Origin: Synergistaceae bacterium
GTDB taxonomy: Bacteria; Synergistota; Synergistia; Synergistales; Aminithiophilaceae
Direction: 5' to 3'
NCBI GenBank assembly: GCA_016756725.1
Contig: JAESII010000004.1
Coordinates: 723,482-787,481, forward strand
Length of the DNA stretch: 64,000 bases
The notes under the pieces were generated by a model. The model made no database searches. It was not told where the DNA came from and worked only from the letters and a program-made list of their open reading frames with translations. Position 1 is the first letter of the stretch, and each line of letters starts with the position of its first letter. Shown here piece after piece: positions 20,281-28,817 of the stretch. Made by a program: the position numbers and the translations under genes.

Positions 20281-20530
20281 AACGCGGGGCCTCGTCGGCT
20301 CCATCGAGGCGGCGGATGCCATGGTCAAGGCCGCCAACGTCCGCCTCGTGGGCTACGAGAAGATCGGGTCCGGCTACGTGACGGTCATGGTCCGGGGTGA
20401 CGTGGGGGCCGTCAAGGCCGCCGTCGACGCCGGAGCCGCAGCGGCCAAGCGGGTCGGGGAGATCGTCTCGGTCCACGTCATCCCCAGGCCCCATGCCGAC
20501 ACGGAAAAGATGCTGCCCAAGCTCGGTTAG
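20252..20530 (+). CDS. pduA: BMC-H shell protein, PduA/EutM type
   Basis: 92 residues from ATG 20252 (a GTG at 20246 is an alternative, but only four bases after AGGGAGG). A single BMC domain: [20 protein letters not shown], pore loop [19 protein letters not shown], and [16 protein letters not shown] at the end. The pore keeps the standard KIGSG of PduA/EutM, which lines the hexamer channel for small diols. Compare the second BMC-H protein at 27401, which has a changed pore. Confidence 0.94.
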   Translation: MNGEALGLIETRGLVGSIEAADAMVKAANVRLVGYEKIGSGYVTVMVRGDVGAVKAAVDAGAAAAKRVGEIVSVHVIPRPHADTEKMLPKLG

Positions 20531-20561
20531 GGCCTGATCGGTTGATGGGGAGGTGCAGTTG

Positions 20562-21371
20562 ATGGAACAGGATGTCATGAAAAAAGTGATGGATGAAGTG
20601 ATGAAGCGCCTCGGCACCGAGGCCTGCCCCGCGGCGCCGACGGCAGGGGAAGAGAAATCAAAGACGGCGGCCAATTTCGATCCCATCGGCGTCACCGAGT
20701 TCGTCGGCACGGCCATGGGCCATACCATCGGCCTGGTCATCGCCAACGTTGACGCCACCCTCCACGAGAAGATGGGCATCGACAAGCGGTTCCGCTCCAT
20801 CGGGATCATCTCGGACCGCATCGGCGCCGGGCCGCAGCTCATGGCCGCCGATGAGGCCGTCAAGGCCACCAACACGGAAGTCATCTCGGCCGAGATGCCC
20901 CGCGACACCGAGGGCGGCTGCGGCCACGGCTGCCTCATCATTTTCGGCGCCGAGGACGTCTCCGACGTGCGCCGCGCCGTCGAGGTCACCCTGGCCAACG
21001 TGGAGACCTATTTCGGCGATGTCTGGGCCAATGAGGTGGGCTATCTCGAACTCCAGTACACGGCCCGGGCCTCCTACTGCCTCAACAAGGCCCTGGGCGC
21101 CCCCCTGGGAAAGGCCTTTGGCCTCGTCCTGGGCGCTCCGGCCGGCATCGGCGTCGTCATCAGCGACACGGCGCTGAAAGCCGCCGAAGTGGAGGCCTAC
21201 GCCTACTGCTCCCCCAGCCAGGGGACGTCGTTGACCAACGAGTCCTTCATCATGATCTCCGGCGACTCGGGCGCCGTGCGCCAGGCCATCCGCTCGGCCC
21301 GCGAAGTGGGCGTCAAGCTGCTGGCCACTCTCGGATCGGAGCCCAAGTCGGGCAGCGTCTCCTACATCTAG
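20562..21371 (+). CDS. pduB: BMC-T shell protein PduB with N-terminal helix
   Basis: 269 residues from ATG 20562, eight bases after GGGGAGG. Two fused BMC domains follow an N-terminal amphipathic helix (MEQDVMKKVMDEVMKRL) and a ~25-residue Ala/Pro/Lys linker. In Salmonella the PduB N-terminus tethers the enzyme core to the shell; this helix closely resembles the encapsulation-like helices on the enzymes of this same operon. FVGTAMGHTIGLVIANVD begins the first domain. It forms trimers with a gated pore. Confidence 0.93.
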   Translation: MEQDVMKKVMDEVMKRLGTEACPAAPTAGEEKSKTAANFDPIGVTEFVGTAMGHTIGLVIANVDATLHEKMGIDKRFRSIGIISDRIGAGPQLMAADEAVKATNTEVISAEMPRDTEGGCGHGCLIIFGAEDVSDVRRAVEVTLANVETYFGDVWANEVGYLELQYTARASYCLNKALGAPLGKAFGLVLGAPAGIGVVISDTALKAAEVEAYAYCSPSQGTSLTNESFIMISGDSGAVRQAIRSAREVGVKLLATLGSEPKSGSVSYI

Positions 21372-21396
21372 GAGGCGTTGGAGACCACTTCAGGGG

Positions 21397-23079
21397 GTGA
21401 AGGCAGTGGCTGTGAACAAAAAGAGCAAGCGTTTCGAGATACTTCGTCAGCGTGACGTCCACAAGGACGGCTTCATCGGCGAGTGGAAAGAGGTCGGCCT
21501 CATCGCCATGGGCAGTCCCAACGACCCCAGGCCGTCGATCCGCATCGAAGGCGGGAAAGTCGTCGAGATGGACGGCAAGAAGAGAGCCGACTTTGACATG
21601 ATCGAACAGTTCGTCGCCGACTACTGCATCGACAGTTCCGTTGCCGAGGAGGCCATGGCCAAATCGGAGAAGGAGCTAGCCCACATGCTCGTCGACGTCG
21701 ACGTCTGCGCCAAGGAGATCCGCCGGATCTTCCTCGGCCTCACTCCGGCCAAGCTGTCGGCCGTTCTCGACTGCCTCAACATCGTCGAAATCATGATGGC
21801 CATGCAGAAGATGCGGGTCCGTCAGATGCCGGGCAACCAGGCCCATATCACCAGCGCCACCGACAACCCCATCGCCCTGGCCTGCGACGCCGCCGAGGCG
21901 GCCTACCGGGGCTTCCTCGAGATCGAGACGACGGTGGCCGTCACCCGCTATGCCGCCTTGAATGCCCTCTCCCTCCTCGTCGGCGGTCAGGTGGGACGGC
22001 CCGGGATCCTCTCCCAGGATGCCCTGGAGGAGTCCTTTGAACTTCAGATCGGCATGAAGGGTCTCACGGCCTATGCCGAGACCGTCTCCGTCTACGGCAC
22101 GGAGAGCGTCTTCGTCGACGGTGACGACACGCCCTGGTCCAAGTCCTTCCTCGCCTCGGCCTATGCCAGCCGGGGGTTGAAGATGCGTTTCACTAGCGGC
22201 ACCGGCAGCGAGGTGCAGATGGGCGCTGCCGAGGGCAAGAGCATGCTCTACCTTGAGGCCAAGTGCGTCATGATCACCAAGGGAGCCGGCGTCCAGGGCC
22301 TCCAGAACGGCTCCATCTCCTGCATCGGCGTTCCCGGGGCCGTACCCAGCGGCATCCGGGCCGTCGCCGCCGAAAACCTCCTCACCATGATCCTGGGCCT
22401 GGAGGTCGCCTCGGGCAACGACCAGACCTTCTCCCACTCCGACCTGCGCCGCACGGCCCGAACGATCCCGCAGCTCTTTGCCGGAACGGACCTCATCTTC
22501 TCCGGCTACTCGGGCGTTCCCAATTACGACAACATGTTTGCCGGTTCCAACTGGGACATCGAAGATGTCGACGACTACCTGGCCCTCCAGCGTGACTTCC
22601 GCATCGACGGCGGCCTGCGCCCCGTCCTGGAGGCCGACGTCATCGCCGTGCGCAACAAGGCAGCCCGGGCCCTCCAGGCCGTCTACGACGAGCTGGGCTT
22701 CCCGGCCATCACCGACGACGAGGTCGAGGCGGGGACCTACGCCAACGGCAGCAAGGACATGCCGCCCCGCAACATCCCCGAAGACCTTAAGGCCGCCGAG
22801 CGGATCATGAAAGAGGGCATCACGGCCGTCGACGTCATCAAGGCCCTGGCCAAGAGGGGCTTCCGTGACGTGGCCGAGGCCCTGGTCATGATGATGCGTC
22901 AGCACGTCTCCGGCGACTACCTCCAGACCTCGGCCTGGATCGACAGCGAGGGCTATGTCTGGAGCGCCGTCAACGATCCCAACACCTATGCCGGGCCGGG
23001 CACGGGCTACCAGATGAGCGATGAGCGCTGGGAAGAGATCAAGGCCATTCCCTGGGCCATCAATCCTGAGGACGTCTAG
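21397..23079 (+). CDS. pduC: B12-dependent diol dehydratase, large subunit
   Basis: About 560 residues, full length. It dehydrates 1,2-propanediol or similar diols to the aldehyde by an adenosylcobalamin radical mechanism. The active-site Gln and His occur in GNQAHITSATDNP; ETTVAVTRYAALNALSLLVG, EVQMGAAEGKSMLYLEAK and SCIGVPGAVPSGIR follow the PduC/DhaB family. GTG 21397 and GTG 21406 (better spaced from AGGGGG) are both possible starts. Sequence alone does not separate diol from glycerol dehydratase with certainty; the pdu-type context favours diol. Confidence 0.95.
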   Translation: MKAVAVNKKSKRFEILRQRDVHKDGFIGEWKEVGLIAMGSPNDPRPSIRIEGGKVVEMDGKKRADFDMIEQFVADYCIDSSVAEEAMAKSEKELAHMLVDVDVCAKEIRRIFLGLTPAKLSAVLDCLNIVEIMMAMQKMRVRQMPGNQAHITSATDNPIALACDAAEAAYRGFLEIETTVAVTRYAALNALSLLVGGQVGRPGILSQDALEESFELQIGMKGLTAYAETVSVYGTESVFVDGDDTPWSKSFLASAYASRGLKMRFTSGTGSEVQMGAAEGKSMLYLEAKCVMITKGAGVQGLQNGSISCIGVPGAVPSGIRAVAAENLLTMILGLEVASGNDQTFSHSDLRRTARTIPQLFAGTDLIFSGYSGVPNYDNMFAGSNWDIEDVDDYLALQRDFRIDGGLRPVLEADVIAVRNKAARALQAVYDELGFPAITDDEVEAGTYANGSKDMPPRNIPEDLKAAERIMKEGITAVDVIKALAKRGFRDVAEALVMMMRQHVSGDYLQTSAWIDSEGYVWSAVNDPNTYAGPGTGYQMSDERWEEIKAIPWAINPEDV

Positions 23080-23099
23080 GGAAAGGGGGTTGCCACAGG

Positions 23100-23753
23100 A
23101 TGAACGAGGAACTGATCCGCAAAGTCATCGCTGAGGTCATGGCCGAGGTCGCGACCGGAGAGGGAAAGAAGGCCCCTAAGGCCGAACTTTCCGCCCCCGC
23201 CGCGGGGATCAAGATCACCGAGCTCGAAAAGGCGACGAAGGGGACCAGTCCCAAGGAGGTCGTCTTGGCCGTCACGCCTGGCTTCGGCGTCCACTTCCAG
23301 GGAACCATCGTCGACGTCCCCCATGGCGAGGTCATCCGCCAGATCATGGCCGGCGTCGAGGAAGAAGGGCTCACCTGCCGGGTTATCCGGGTCTACCACA
23401 CGGCCGACGTGGCCTTCATGGCTCACTACGCCGCCAAGCTCTCCGGCTCGGGGATCGGAATCGGCGTCCTCTGCCGGGGGACGTCCGTCATCCACCAGAG
23501 GGATCTGGCTCCCCTCAACAACCTGGAGCTCTTTCCCCAGTCCCCTTTGCTCGACGCCGAGGCCTTTCGCGCCATCGGCCGCAACGCCGCCAAATACGCC
23601 AAGGGCGAGCAGCCTGTCCCCGTGGCGACGCGAAACGACCCCATGGCCAGGCCTCGCTTCCAGGGGTTGGCGGCTCTCCTCCACAACAAGGAGATGCGCT
23701 ACCTCGATCGCAAGCGGCCTCCCATGGAGGTCAAAGTCGAGTTCACCCACTAG
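23100..23753 (+). CDS. pduD: Diol dehydratase medium subunit with encapsulation-type helix
   Basis: 217 residues. An N-terminal amphipathic helix (MNEELIRKVIAEVMAEV) and a Lys/Ala/Pro linker precede the conserved subunit beginning near residue 36. In Salmonella the PduD N-terminus targets the whole dehydratase to the microcompartment, and this helix has the same pattern. The conserved body includes VTPGFGVHFQGTI and VYHTADVAFMAHYAAKLSGS, which help bind the cobalamin. Confidence 0.95.
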   Translation: MNEELIRKVIAEVMAEVATGEGKKAPKAELSAPAAGIKITELEKATKGTSPKEVVLAVTPGFGVHFQGTIVDVPHGEVIRQIMAGVEEEGLTCRVIRVYHTADVAFMAHYAAKLSGSGIGIGVLCRGTSVIHQRDLAPLNNLELFPQSPLLDAEAFRAIGRNAAKYAKGEQPVPVATRNDPMARPRFQGLAALLHNKEMRYLDRKRPPMEVKVEFTH

Positions 23754-23768
23754 GGAGGAGGTGTCCCC

Positions 23769-24296
23769 ATGGCAATGGAACTGAACGAACAGATGGTGGC
23801 TGAACTGGTCCGCCAGGTTCTGAAAGGCGTCAACGGAGCTCAGGGCGCCCCGCAGGTCCAAAAGGGCCAGGGCGGCCTCGGCGCCGGCGATTTCCCCCTC
23901 GCCGCCAAGCGTCCCGATCTGCTCACCGGGCCGAGAGGCAAGAAGTTCGAGGAGTTGACCCTCGACAACGTCATGAGCGGTGCCGTGGCCTTCGAAGACT
24001 TCCGCATCACCCCCCAGGCCCTGGAGTATCAGGCCCAGGTGGCCGAGAGTGCCGGGAGCCCCCACGTGGCCCGCAACCTGCGCCGCGCCGCTGAGATGAC
24101 CCGCATCCCCGACGAGCGGGTCCTGGAGATGTACAATGCCCTGAGGCCCCACCGCTCCGATAAGGCCGAGCTTTTGGCCATGGCCGACGAGCTGGAGAAG
24201 AAGTACGAGGCCAAAATCTGTGCTGCCTTCGTCAGGGAGGCCGCCGACGTCTACGAGCGCCGCCACCTCCTCAAGGGCGACCTGCCCGAGGCCTAG
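23769..24296 (+). CDS. pduE: Diol dehydratase small subunit with encapsulation-type helix
   Basis: 175 residues. A further amphipathic N-terminal helix (NEQMVAELVRQVLKGV) and a Gly/Gln-rich linker lead into the small-subunit fold (DFPLAAKRPDLLTGPRGKKF, SGAVAFEDFRITPQALEYQA, ARNLRRAAEMTRIPDERVLE). A good ribosome-binding site (GGGAGGAGG) precedes the ATG. With two targeted subunits per protomer, the dehydratase carries multiple encapsulation tags. Confidence 0.95.
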   Translation: MAMELNEQMVAELVRQVLKGVNGAQGAPQVQKGQGGLGAGDFPLAAKRPDLLTGPRGKKFEELTLDNVMSGAVAFEDFRITPQALEYQAQVAESAGSPHVARNLRRAAEMTRIPDERVLEMYNALRPHRSDKAELLAMADELEKKYEAKICAAFVREAADVYERRHLLKGDLPEA

Positions 24297-24323
24297 GCCT
24301 CGCGTTCCGGGAGGCGAGCGGTC

Positions 24324-26156
24324 GTGCCCATCGTCGCAGGAATCGACATCGGAAACTCGACGACGGAGGTCGCCCTCGCCCGCGTGGAGGGCCGGGACAT
24401 CACTTTCCTGGCCTCGGCCCTCCATCCCACCACCGGCATCAAGGGGACCGTCCAGAACGTGCGGGGCGTCCTCCTCGCCCTGAGCAAGGCCCTTGAGGCT
24501 GCCGGAAGGGGCCGCGATGACTTCCGTTTTGTCGACCTGATCCGCCTCAACGAGGCCGCTCCCGTCATCGGCGACGTGGCCATGGAGACGGTGACGGAGA
24601 CGATCATCACCGAATCGACCATGATCGGCCACAATCCCAGCACCCCCGGCGGCGTCGGCATCGGCGTCGGCGAGACGATCCTCGTCGACGATCTCGCCGA
24701 CGCACCTGAAGGCAAGGCCCTAGTCGTCGTCATTCCCGCCTCTTGGGACTACGAAAGGGCCGCCACCGCCCTGGGCCAGGCCCGGGACCGGGGCCTGGCC
24801 GTAAAGGCCGCCATCTGCCAGAGCGACGACGGCGTCCTCATCGCCAACAGGCTTCCTTCTCCCGTTCCGATCGTCGACGAGGTGCGGGCCATCGACCGCG
24901 TCCCCCTGGGGATGCCCTGCTGCGTCGAGGTCGCCCCGCCGGGCCGGGTCGTCGAAGTCCTGGCCAACCCCTACGATGTGGCCACCCTCTTCGGCCTCTC
25001 GCCCGAGGAGACCCGCCAGATCGTTCCCGTCACGCGGGCCCTCGTGGGCAACCGCTCGGCCGTCGTCATCCGGACGCCTCTGGGCGAGGTGAAGGAACGG
25101 TCCATCCCGGCCGGCGAGCTCTACGTCGAAGGGCCGGCGGGACGGCGGACCCTCAACGTCGAGGAGGGCGCCCGGGCCATCATGGCCCTCGTCGCGGAGA
25201 GCGAGCCCCTCAAGGACGTCTTCGGCCAGCCCGGCACCAACGTGGGCGGCATGATGGAGCGGGTCCGGCGCACCATGTCGAACCTGACGGGCATTCCCAT
25301 CGGTGACGTCCACATCCGGGACCTCCTCGCCGTGGATACCCTCGTTCCCCAGAAGGTCGTCGGCGGACTGGCCGACGAATTCTCCCAGGAAAGCGGCGTC
25401 GCCCTGGCCGTCATGGTCGAGACGAAGGAGCTCCCCATGAAGCACCTCGCCGAGGCCGTCCAGGCCGAGGCGGGCGTCGCCGTCGAGATCGGCGGCGTTG
25501 AGGCCGAAATGGCCATCAACGGCGCCCTCACCACGCCGGGGACGAAACCGCCTCTGGCCATCATCGACCTCGGAGCGGGGAGCACCGACGCCTCGCTGAT
25601 GAGGGAAAACGGCACCGTCGAGCTGATCCATCTCGCCGGGGCCGGCAACATGGTCAACACCATCATCGCCAGCGAACTCGGTTTCGACGATCCCGAACTG
25701 GCCGAGTCGATCAAACGCTACCCTCTCTGCAAGGTGGAGAGCGTCTTTCACATCCGCCAGGAAGACGGAACGGTCCGCTTCTTCGACCGCCCTCTGGAAC
25801 CCCATCTTTTCGGTCGCGTCGCCCTCATCGTCGAAGGGGATCTGCTCCAGCCCGTCCCCCTGAGGACGACGATGGAAAAGGTCCGTCAGGTGCGGCGAAA
25901 GGCCAAGGGGGAGGTCTTCGTGACCAACGCCGTGCGGGCTCTGGAAAGGGTTGCCCCCGCCAGGAACGTGCGTCTTCTCGATCATGTCGTCCTCGTCGGC
26001 GGGTCGGCCCTGGACTTCGAGATCCCCACGATGATCACCGACGCCCTCTCCCGTTACGGCGTCGTCTCGGGGCGTGGAAACATCCGCGGCGTCGAGGGAC
26101 CGAGAAACGCCGTCGCCACCGGTCTCGTCCTGACCTGCCGGAGGCAGGGGCCATGA
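24324..26156 (+). CDS. pduG: Diol dehydratase reactivase, large subunit
   Basis: 610 residues, full length, GTG start. The reactivase uses ATP to exchange damaged cobalamin on the dehydratase. The actin/Hsp70-like fold shows GIDIGNSTTEVALARVE at the start and LAIIDLGAGSTDASLM mid-chain, with the family's RTPLGEVKERSIPAGEL region and a C-terminal VVLVGGSALDFEIP. Overlaps pduH by four bases (ATGA). Confidence 0.95.
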   Translation: MPIVAGIDIGNSTTEVALARVEGRDITFLASALHPTTGIKGTVQNVRGVLLALSKALEAAGRGRDDFRFVDLIRLNEAAPVIGDVAMETVTETIITESTMIGHNPSTPGGVGIGVGETILVDDLADAPEGKALVVVIPASWDYERAATALGQARDRGLAVKAAICQSDDGVLIANRLPSPVPIVDEVRAIDRVPLGMPCCVEVAPPGRVVEVLANPYDVATLFGLSPEETRQIVPVTRALVGNRSAVVIRTPLGEVKERSIPAGELYVEGPAGRRTLNVEEGARAIMALVAESEPLKDVFGQPGTNVGGMMERVRRTMSNLTGIPIGDVHIRDLLAVDTLVPQKVVGGLADEFSQESGVALAVMVETKELPMKHLAEAVQAEAGVAVEIGGVEAEMAINGALTTPGTKPPLAIIDLGAGSTDASLMRENGTVELIHLAGAGNMVNTIIASELGFDDPELAESIKRYPLCKVESVFHIRQEDGTVRFFDRPLEPHLFGRVALIVEGDLLQPVPLRTTMEKVRQVRRKAKGEVFVTNAVRALERVAPARNVRLLDHVVLVGGSALDFEIPTMITDALSRYGVVSGRGNIRGVEGPRNAVATGLVLTCRRQGP

Positions 26157-26659
26157 ATCCCTGGTGCCGTCCCCTCAAGGACGCCCCGACGGACCGGCCC
26201 GCCGTGACGCTCCTCGCCGCTCCGTCCGTCCCTGAAGAGGCCATCGGGGCCCTCGGTGCCGGAAGCGAGGAGGAGGGCATCCCCCTCGTCTGGGAGCGCC
26301 TCGACGGCGAGGCCTCCGCTCTGGCCCGGGAGGCGGCCCGCCGGTCCCGCCTGGAGGTGGGCATCGGTCTCGACGGCCGGGCCGCCTCGGTGACGCCCGC
26401 CAAGTTTCCCGAGGAGCGGGGAGTCTACCTTCACGAAGAGGGACCGGACCTTCCCCTCCGCTGGATCGGCCAGGCCGCGGCGTGCCTTGTCAAGGGCGAG
26501 CCTCTGCCGCCGAAGATGAAGGAGGGCCAGTCCCCAGCCGGTTTGCCTGTCCCGGAGCCGATGGCGACTCTGGAGGAGGAAGACAGCGAAGAAGAGGCCC
26601 TCGTCGCGGCCGTGACCCGGATCGTGATGGAGGCATTGGAGAAGGAAAGGAGGCGGTGA
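26153..26659 (+). CDS. pduH: Diol dehydratase reactivase, small subunit with C-terminal helix
   Basis: 168 residues, about 50 longer than typical PduH. Residues 1-125 are the usual swapped-subunit fold (RPAVTLLAAPSVPEEAIGAL, ARRSRLEVGIGLDGRAA, YLHEEGPDLPLRWIGQAAA). A flexible Pro/Glu linker then leads to an amphipathic helix at the very end (EALVAAVTRIVMEALEK). That helix matches the pattern of the encapsulation helices on PduB, D, E and P but sits at the C-terminus. I infer it recruits the reactivase into the microcompartment. It ends six bases before the next shell gene's ATG. Confidence 0.88.
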   Translation: MNPWCRPLKDAPTDRPAVTLLAAPSVPEEAIGALGAGSEEEGIPLVWERLDGEASALAREAARRSRLEVGIGLDGRAASVTPAKFPEERGVYLHEEGPDLPLRWIGQAAACLVKGEPLPPKMKEGQSPAGLPVPEPMATLEEEDSEEEALVAAVTRIVMEALEKERRR

Positions 26660-26664
26660 AGGCC

Positions 26665-27348
26665 ATGAAGGCGATCGGAACCGCCCTGGGCTTCATCGAG
26701 ACCGTCGGCCTCGTCGCCGCCGTGACTGCCGCCGACGCGGCCCTGAAAGCCGCCGACGTGAGCCTTCTGGGCCGGGAGAATTCGAAGGGAAGCGGCATGA
26801 TCACCGTCAAGATCGCCGGTGATGTCGGCGCCGTCAGGGCCGCCCTCGCCGCCGCCACGGCCGAGGCGACGCGTCTCGAAAGGCTCCAGGCGTCTCACCT
26901 CATCGCCAGGCCGGCGCGGGAGATCGACGCCGTCATGGTCCGCAATGTCGAGACCATGGGCGTCTCGACGCGCCTAGAGATCGTCGAGGCCGATGAGATT
27001 CCTCCCGAGGCGGAGAAGGCCACCGAGGATCGGCCCGAAGAAGGGACTCTCGAAAAGGAGAAGGACGAATCAGCCGGACCTTCCGAAGGGGAGGGCGAGA
27101 AGAAGGAGGAGGCCCTTCCCGGGATGACCGAAGCGGAGGCCGATGTCCTTGCCTCTGAAAAGGGGGAAAAGGCCGAACCGGAAGGGAAGGTCTCAGCGGA
27201 GGATTCTCCGGCGGAACCTCAAAAGGCCGTAAAGGCCGAAAAGGCCCAGGAGGCCGAAAAGCCCCCGGAGCCGCCGAAGGAGACCGGAACGGCCCGGAAG
27301 CGCAATCCCCGGCGGGGGGGCACGAAGGGCCCCAAGGGGAAAAGCTGA
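26665..27348 (+). CDS. BMC-H shell protein with long charged C-terminal tail (PduK-like)
   Basis: 227 residues from ATG 26665, behind AAAGGAGG. Residues ~1-90 are a divergent BMC domain (ALGFIETVGLVAAVTAADAAL, pore loop RENSKGSGMITVKIAGDVGAV). After a short segment the remaining ~130 residues are low-complexity, rich in Glu, Lys, Ala and Pro, and end in a strongly basic tail (ARKRNPRRGGTKGPKGK). Salmonella PduK and EutK also carry C-terminal extensions (Fe-S and helix-turn-helix respectively); this one matches neither. It could be a disordered scaffold for the cargo or bind nucleic acid or polyanions. Confidence 0.85.
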   Translation: MKAIGTALGFIETVGLVAAVTAADAALKAADVSLLGRENSKGSGMITVKIAGDVGAVRAALAAATAEATRLERLQASHLIARPAREIDAVMVRNVETMGVSTRLEIVEADEIPPEAEKATEDRPEEGTLEKEKDESAGPSEGEGEKKEEALPGMTEAEADVLASEKGEKAEPEGKVSAEDSPAEPQKAVKAEKAQEAEKPPEPPKETGTARKRNPRRGGTKGPKGKS

Positions 27349-27400
27349 CGTTCGCCCCAGGGCGACGACGTTCCATCACCGATAAAAGGAGGAAGGCAGA

Positions 27401-27712
27401 ATGGCCCAGGAAGCTCTCGGCTTGATTGAGACAAAGGGTTTTGTCGGCGCCGTCGAGGCCGCTGACGCCATGGTCAAGGCCGCCAATGTCACCCTCGTCG
27501 GGTCGAAACTCACCGGTGGCGGCCTCGTGACGGTCATGGTCCGCGGCGACGTGGGGGCCGTGAAGGCCGCCGTCGACGCCGGTTCGGCCGCGGCGGGACG
27601 GGTGGGCGAGCTCGTCTCGACTCACGTCATCCCCAGGCCCCACGGCGACACGGAAAAGATGCTGCCCTTCGGCGATCAGCCGGCCGAATCGGTCGACGTC
27701 GCCAAGGATTAG
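27401..27712 (+). CDS. pduJ: BMC-H shell protein with altered pore motif (PduJ/EutM type)
   Basis: 103 residues. Nearly identical to the shell protein at 20252 over its first 35 residues and after the pore ([34 protein letters not shown]), but the pore loop reads SKLTGGGLV instead of EKIGSGYV. It also has a ~12-residue acidic tail ([12 protein letters not shown]). Probably a duplicated gene whose hexamers have a different channel. Confidence 0.93.
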   Translation: MAQEALGLIETKGFVGAVEAADAMVKAANVTLVGSKLTGGGLVTVMVRGDVGAVKAAVDAGSAAAGRVGELVSTHVIPRPHGDTEKMLPFGDQPAESVDVAKD

Positions 27713-27735
27713 CGCTTCGGACGGAGAGCGACGCA

Positions 27736-27960
27736 GTGGCCTGGGATCGGACCGTCGTCGGGGGAGTGATCCGGGAGGTTCTCCAAAAGATGGAGCCCCT
27801 CTTGCAATCCCCGTCGGGAGGGGCTGGCGCCGCTTCCGTCATCGTCGACCCCGACGAGGCTGCCGTGGCGGGCCTGCACCCCGGAGACCGGGTCCCGATC
27901 CTTCAGGGAATCCTTCCCCTGCGCCGCCGATCGCCCCTGGCCGCCGGGAGCCTGTCATGA
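27736..27960 (+). CDS. Mini-gene: encapsulation-type helix plus short PduL-like tail
   Basis: 74 residues. GTG 27736 is seven bases after GGAGAG, and the stop overlaps the eutJ ATG (ATGA), so it looks like a genuine translated gene. Residues 6-23 (TVVGGVIREVLQKMEPLL) form the same amphipathic helix as the cargo enzymes. Then VDPDEAAVAGLHPGDRV resembles the end of PduL phosphotransacylases (MHIDTDEANA...GD). PduL also begins with an encapsulation helix and belongs at about this operon position. The whole catalytic middle, including the zinc-binding HxHxS repeats, is absent. I read it as an internally deleted pduL, or a new small adaptor. Confidence in the family link is low. Confidence 0.55.
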   Translation: MAWDRTVVGGVIREVLQKMEPLLQSPSGGAGAASVIVDPDEAAVAGLHPGDRVPILQGILPLRRRSPLAAGSLS

Positions 27961-28817
27961 CCTGTCTTTGGCTCACTCCGGAACTGGAGGCCTGCGCCAG
28001 AGCCCTTGAAAGTCCCAGGGCCCTGGCGCCGTGGAAACGACTTTATCTCGGCTTCGATCTGGGCACGACCAATCTCGTCATCGTCGCCCTCAACGAGGAG
28101 GGCCAGCCCGTTTCCGCCGTCCTGGAGCCCTCGTCCTCGTCGGTCCGAGACGGCGTCGTCGTCGATTACATGGCCGCCCTTCAGGGGATGAAACGGGCCC
28201 TGGAGCGACTGCGCCAGAAGCTCGGTGACGGTCTCACCCGAGCCGTGGGGGCCGCCGCCTACCCGCCGGGCGTCTCGCTCAAGACGGCCAAGGTCTGTGC
28301 CAACGTCGTCGAAAGCCTCGGTTACGACTGCCTCGGTCTCTATGAGGAGCCGACGGCCGCCGCGGCGGCCCTGGGCCTGACGGAAGGGGCCATCGTCGAC
28401 ATCGGCGGCGGGACGACGGGCATCGCCGTCCTCGACGGAGGCGAAGTCCGCTACAGTGCCGACGAACCCACGGGAGGGACGCACATGACCCTCGTCATCG
28501 CCGGGAGCCGGAACCTCACCCTCGACGAGGCGGAACGGCTCAAGCGGGATCGGCGGGAGCAGAAAGGGCTGATGCCCACACTCCGGCCCGTCCTGGAAAA
28601 GATGGGCACCATCGCCCGGAACCATCTCCTCCGAAGCGGAGCCCTCGGCCGCGTTCCCGTCGTCGTCGTCGGCGGCGGGGCCGATCTGCCCGGGGCGGAA
28701 GAGATCCTTGCCGACGTCGTCGGCCACCCCGTCTCCCTCGCCCCGGAACCTCTGCTTGTGACGCCTTTGGGCATCGCTCTCAATCTCTGGAGGGATCACC
28801 ATGACGACGACCGGTAA
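27957..28817 (+). CDS. eutJ: EutJ-type Hsp70-like chaperone
   Basis: 286 residues with the actin/Hsp70 nucleotide fold: FDLGTTNLVIVAL (phosphate 1), IVDIGGGTTGIAVLDGG (phosphate 2), EEPTAAAAALGL, and VPVVVVGGGADLPGAEEIL (adenosine). EutJ is a presumed ATP-dependent chaperone or reactivation factor of microcompartments. Its presence among pdu-type genes shows the operon mixes eut and pdu parts. Overlaps the mini-gene by four bases and the next gene by 17. Confidence 0.9.
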   Translation: MTCLWLTPELEACARALESPRALAPWKRLYLGFDLGTTNLVIVALNEEGQPVSAVLEPSSSSVRDGVVVDYMAALQGMKRALERLRQKLGDGLTRAVGAAAYPPGVSLKTAKVCANVVESLGYDCLGLYEEPTAAAAALGLTEGAIVDIGGGTTGIAVLDGGEVRYSADEPTGGTHMTLVIAGSRNLTLDEAERLKRDRREQKGLMPTLRPVLEKMGTIARNHLLRSGALGRVPVVVVGGGADLPGAEEILADVVGHPVSLAPEPLLVTPLGIALNLWRDHHDDDR

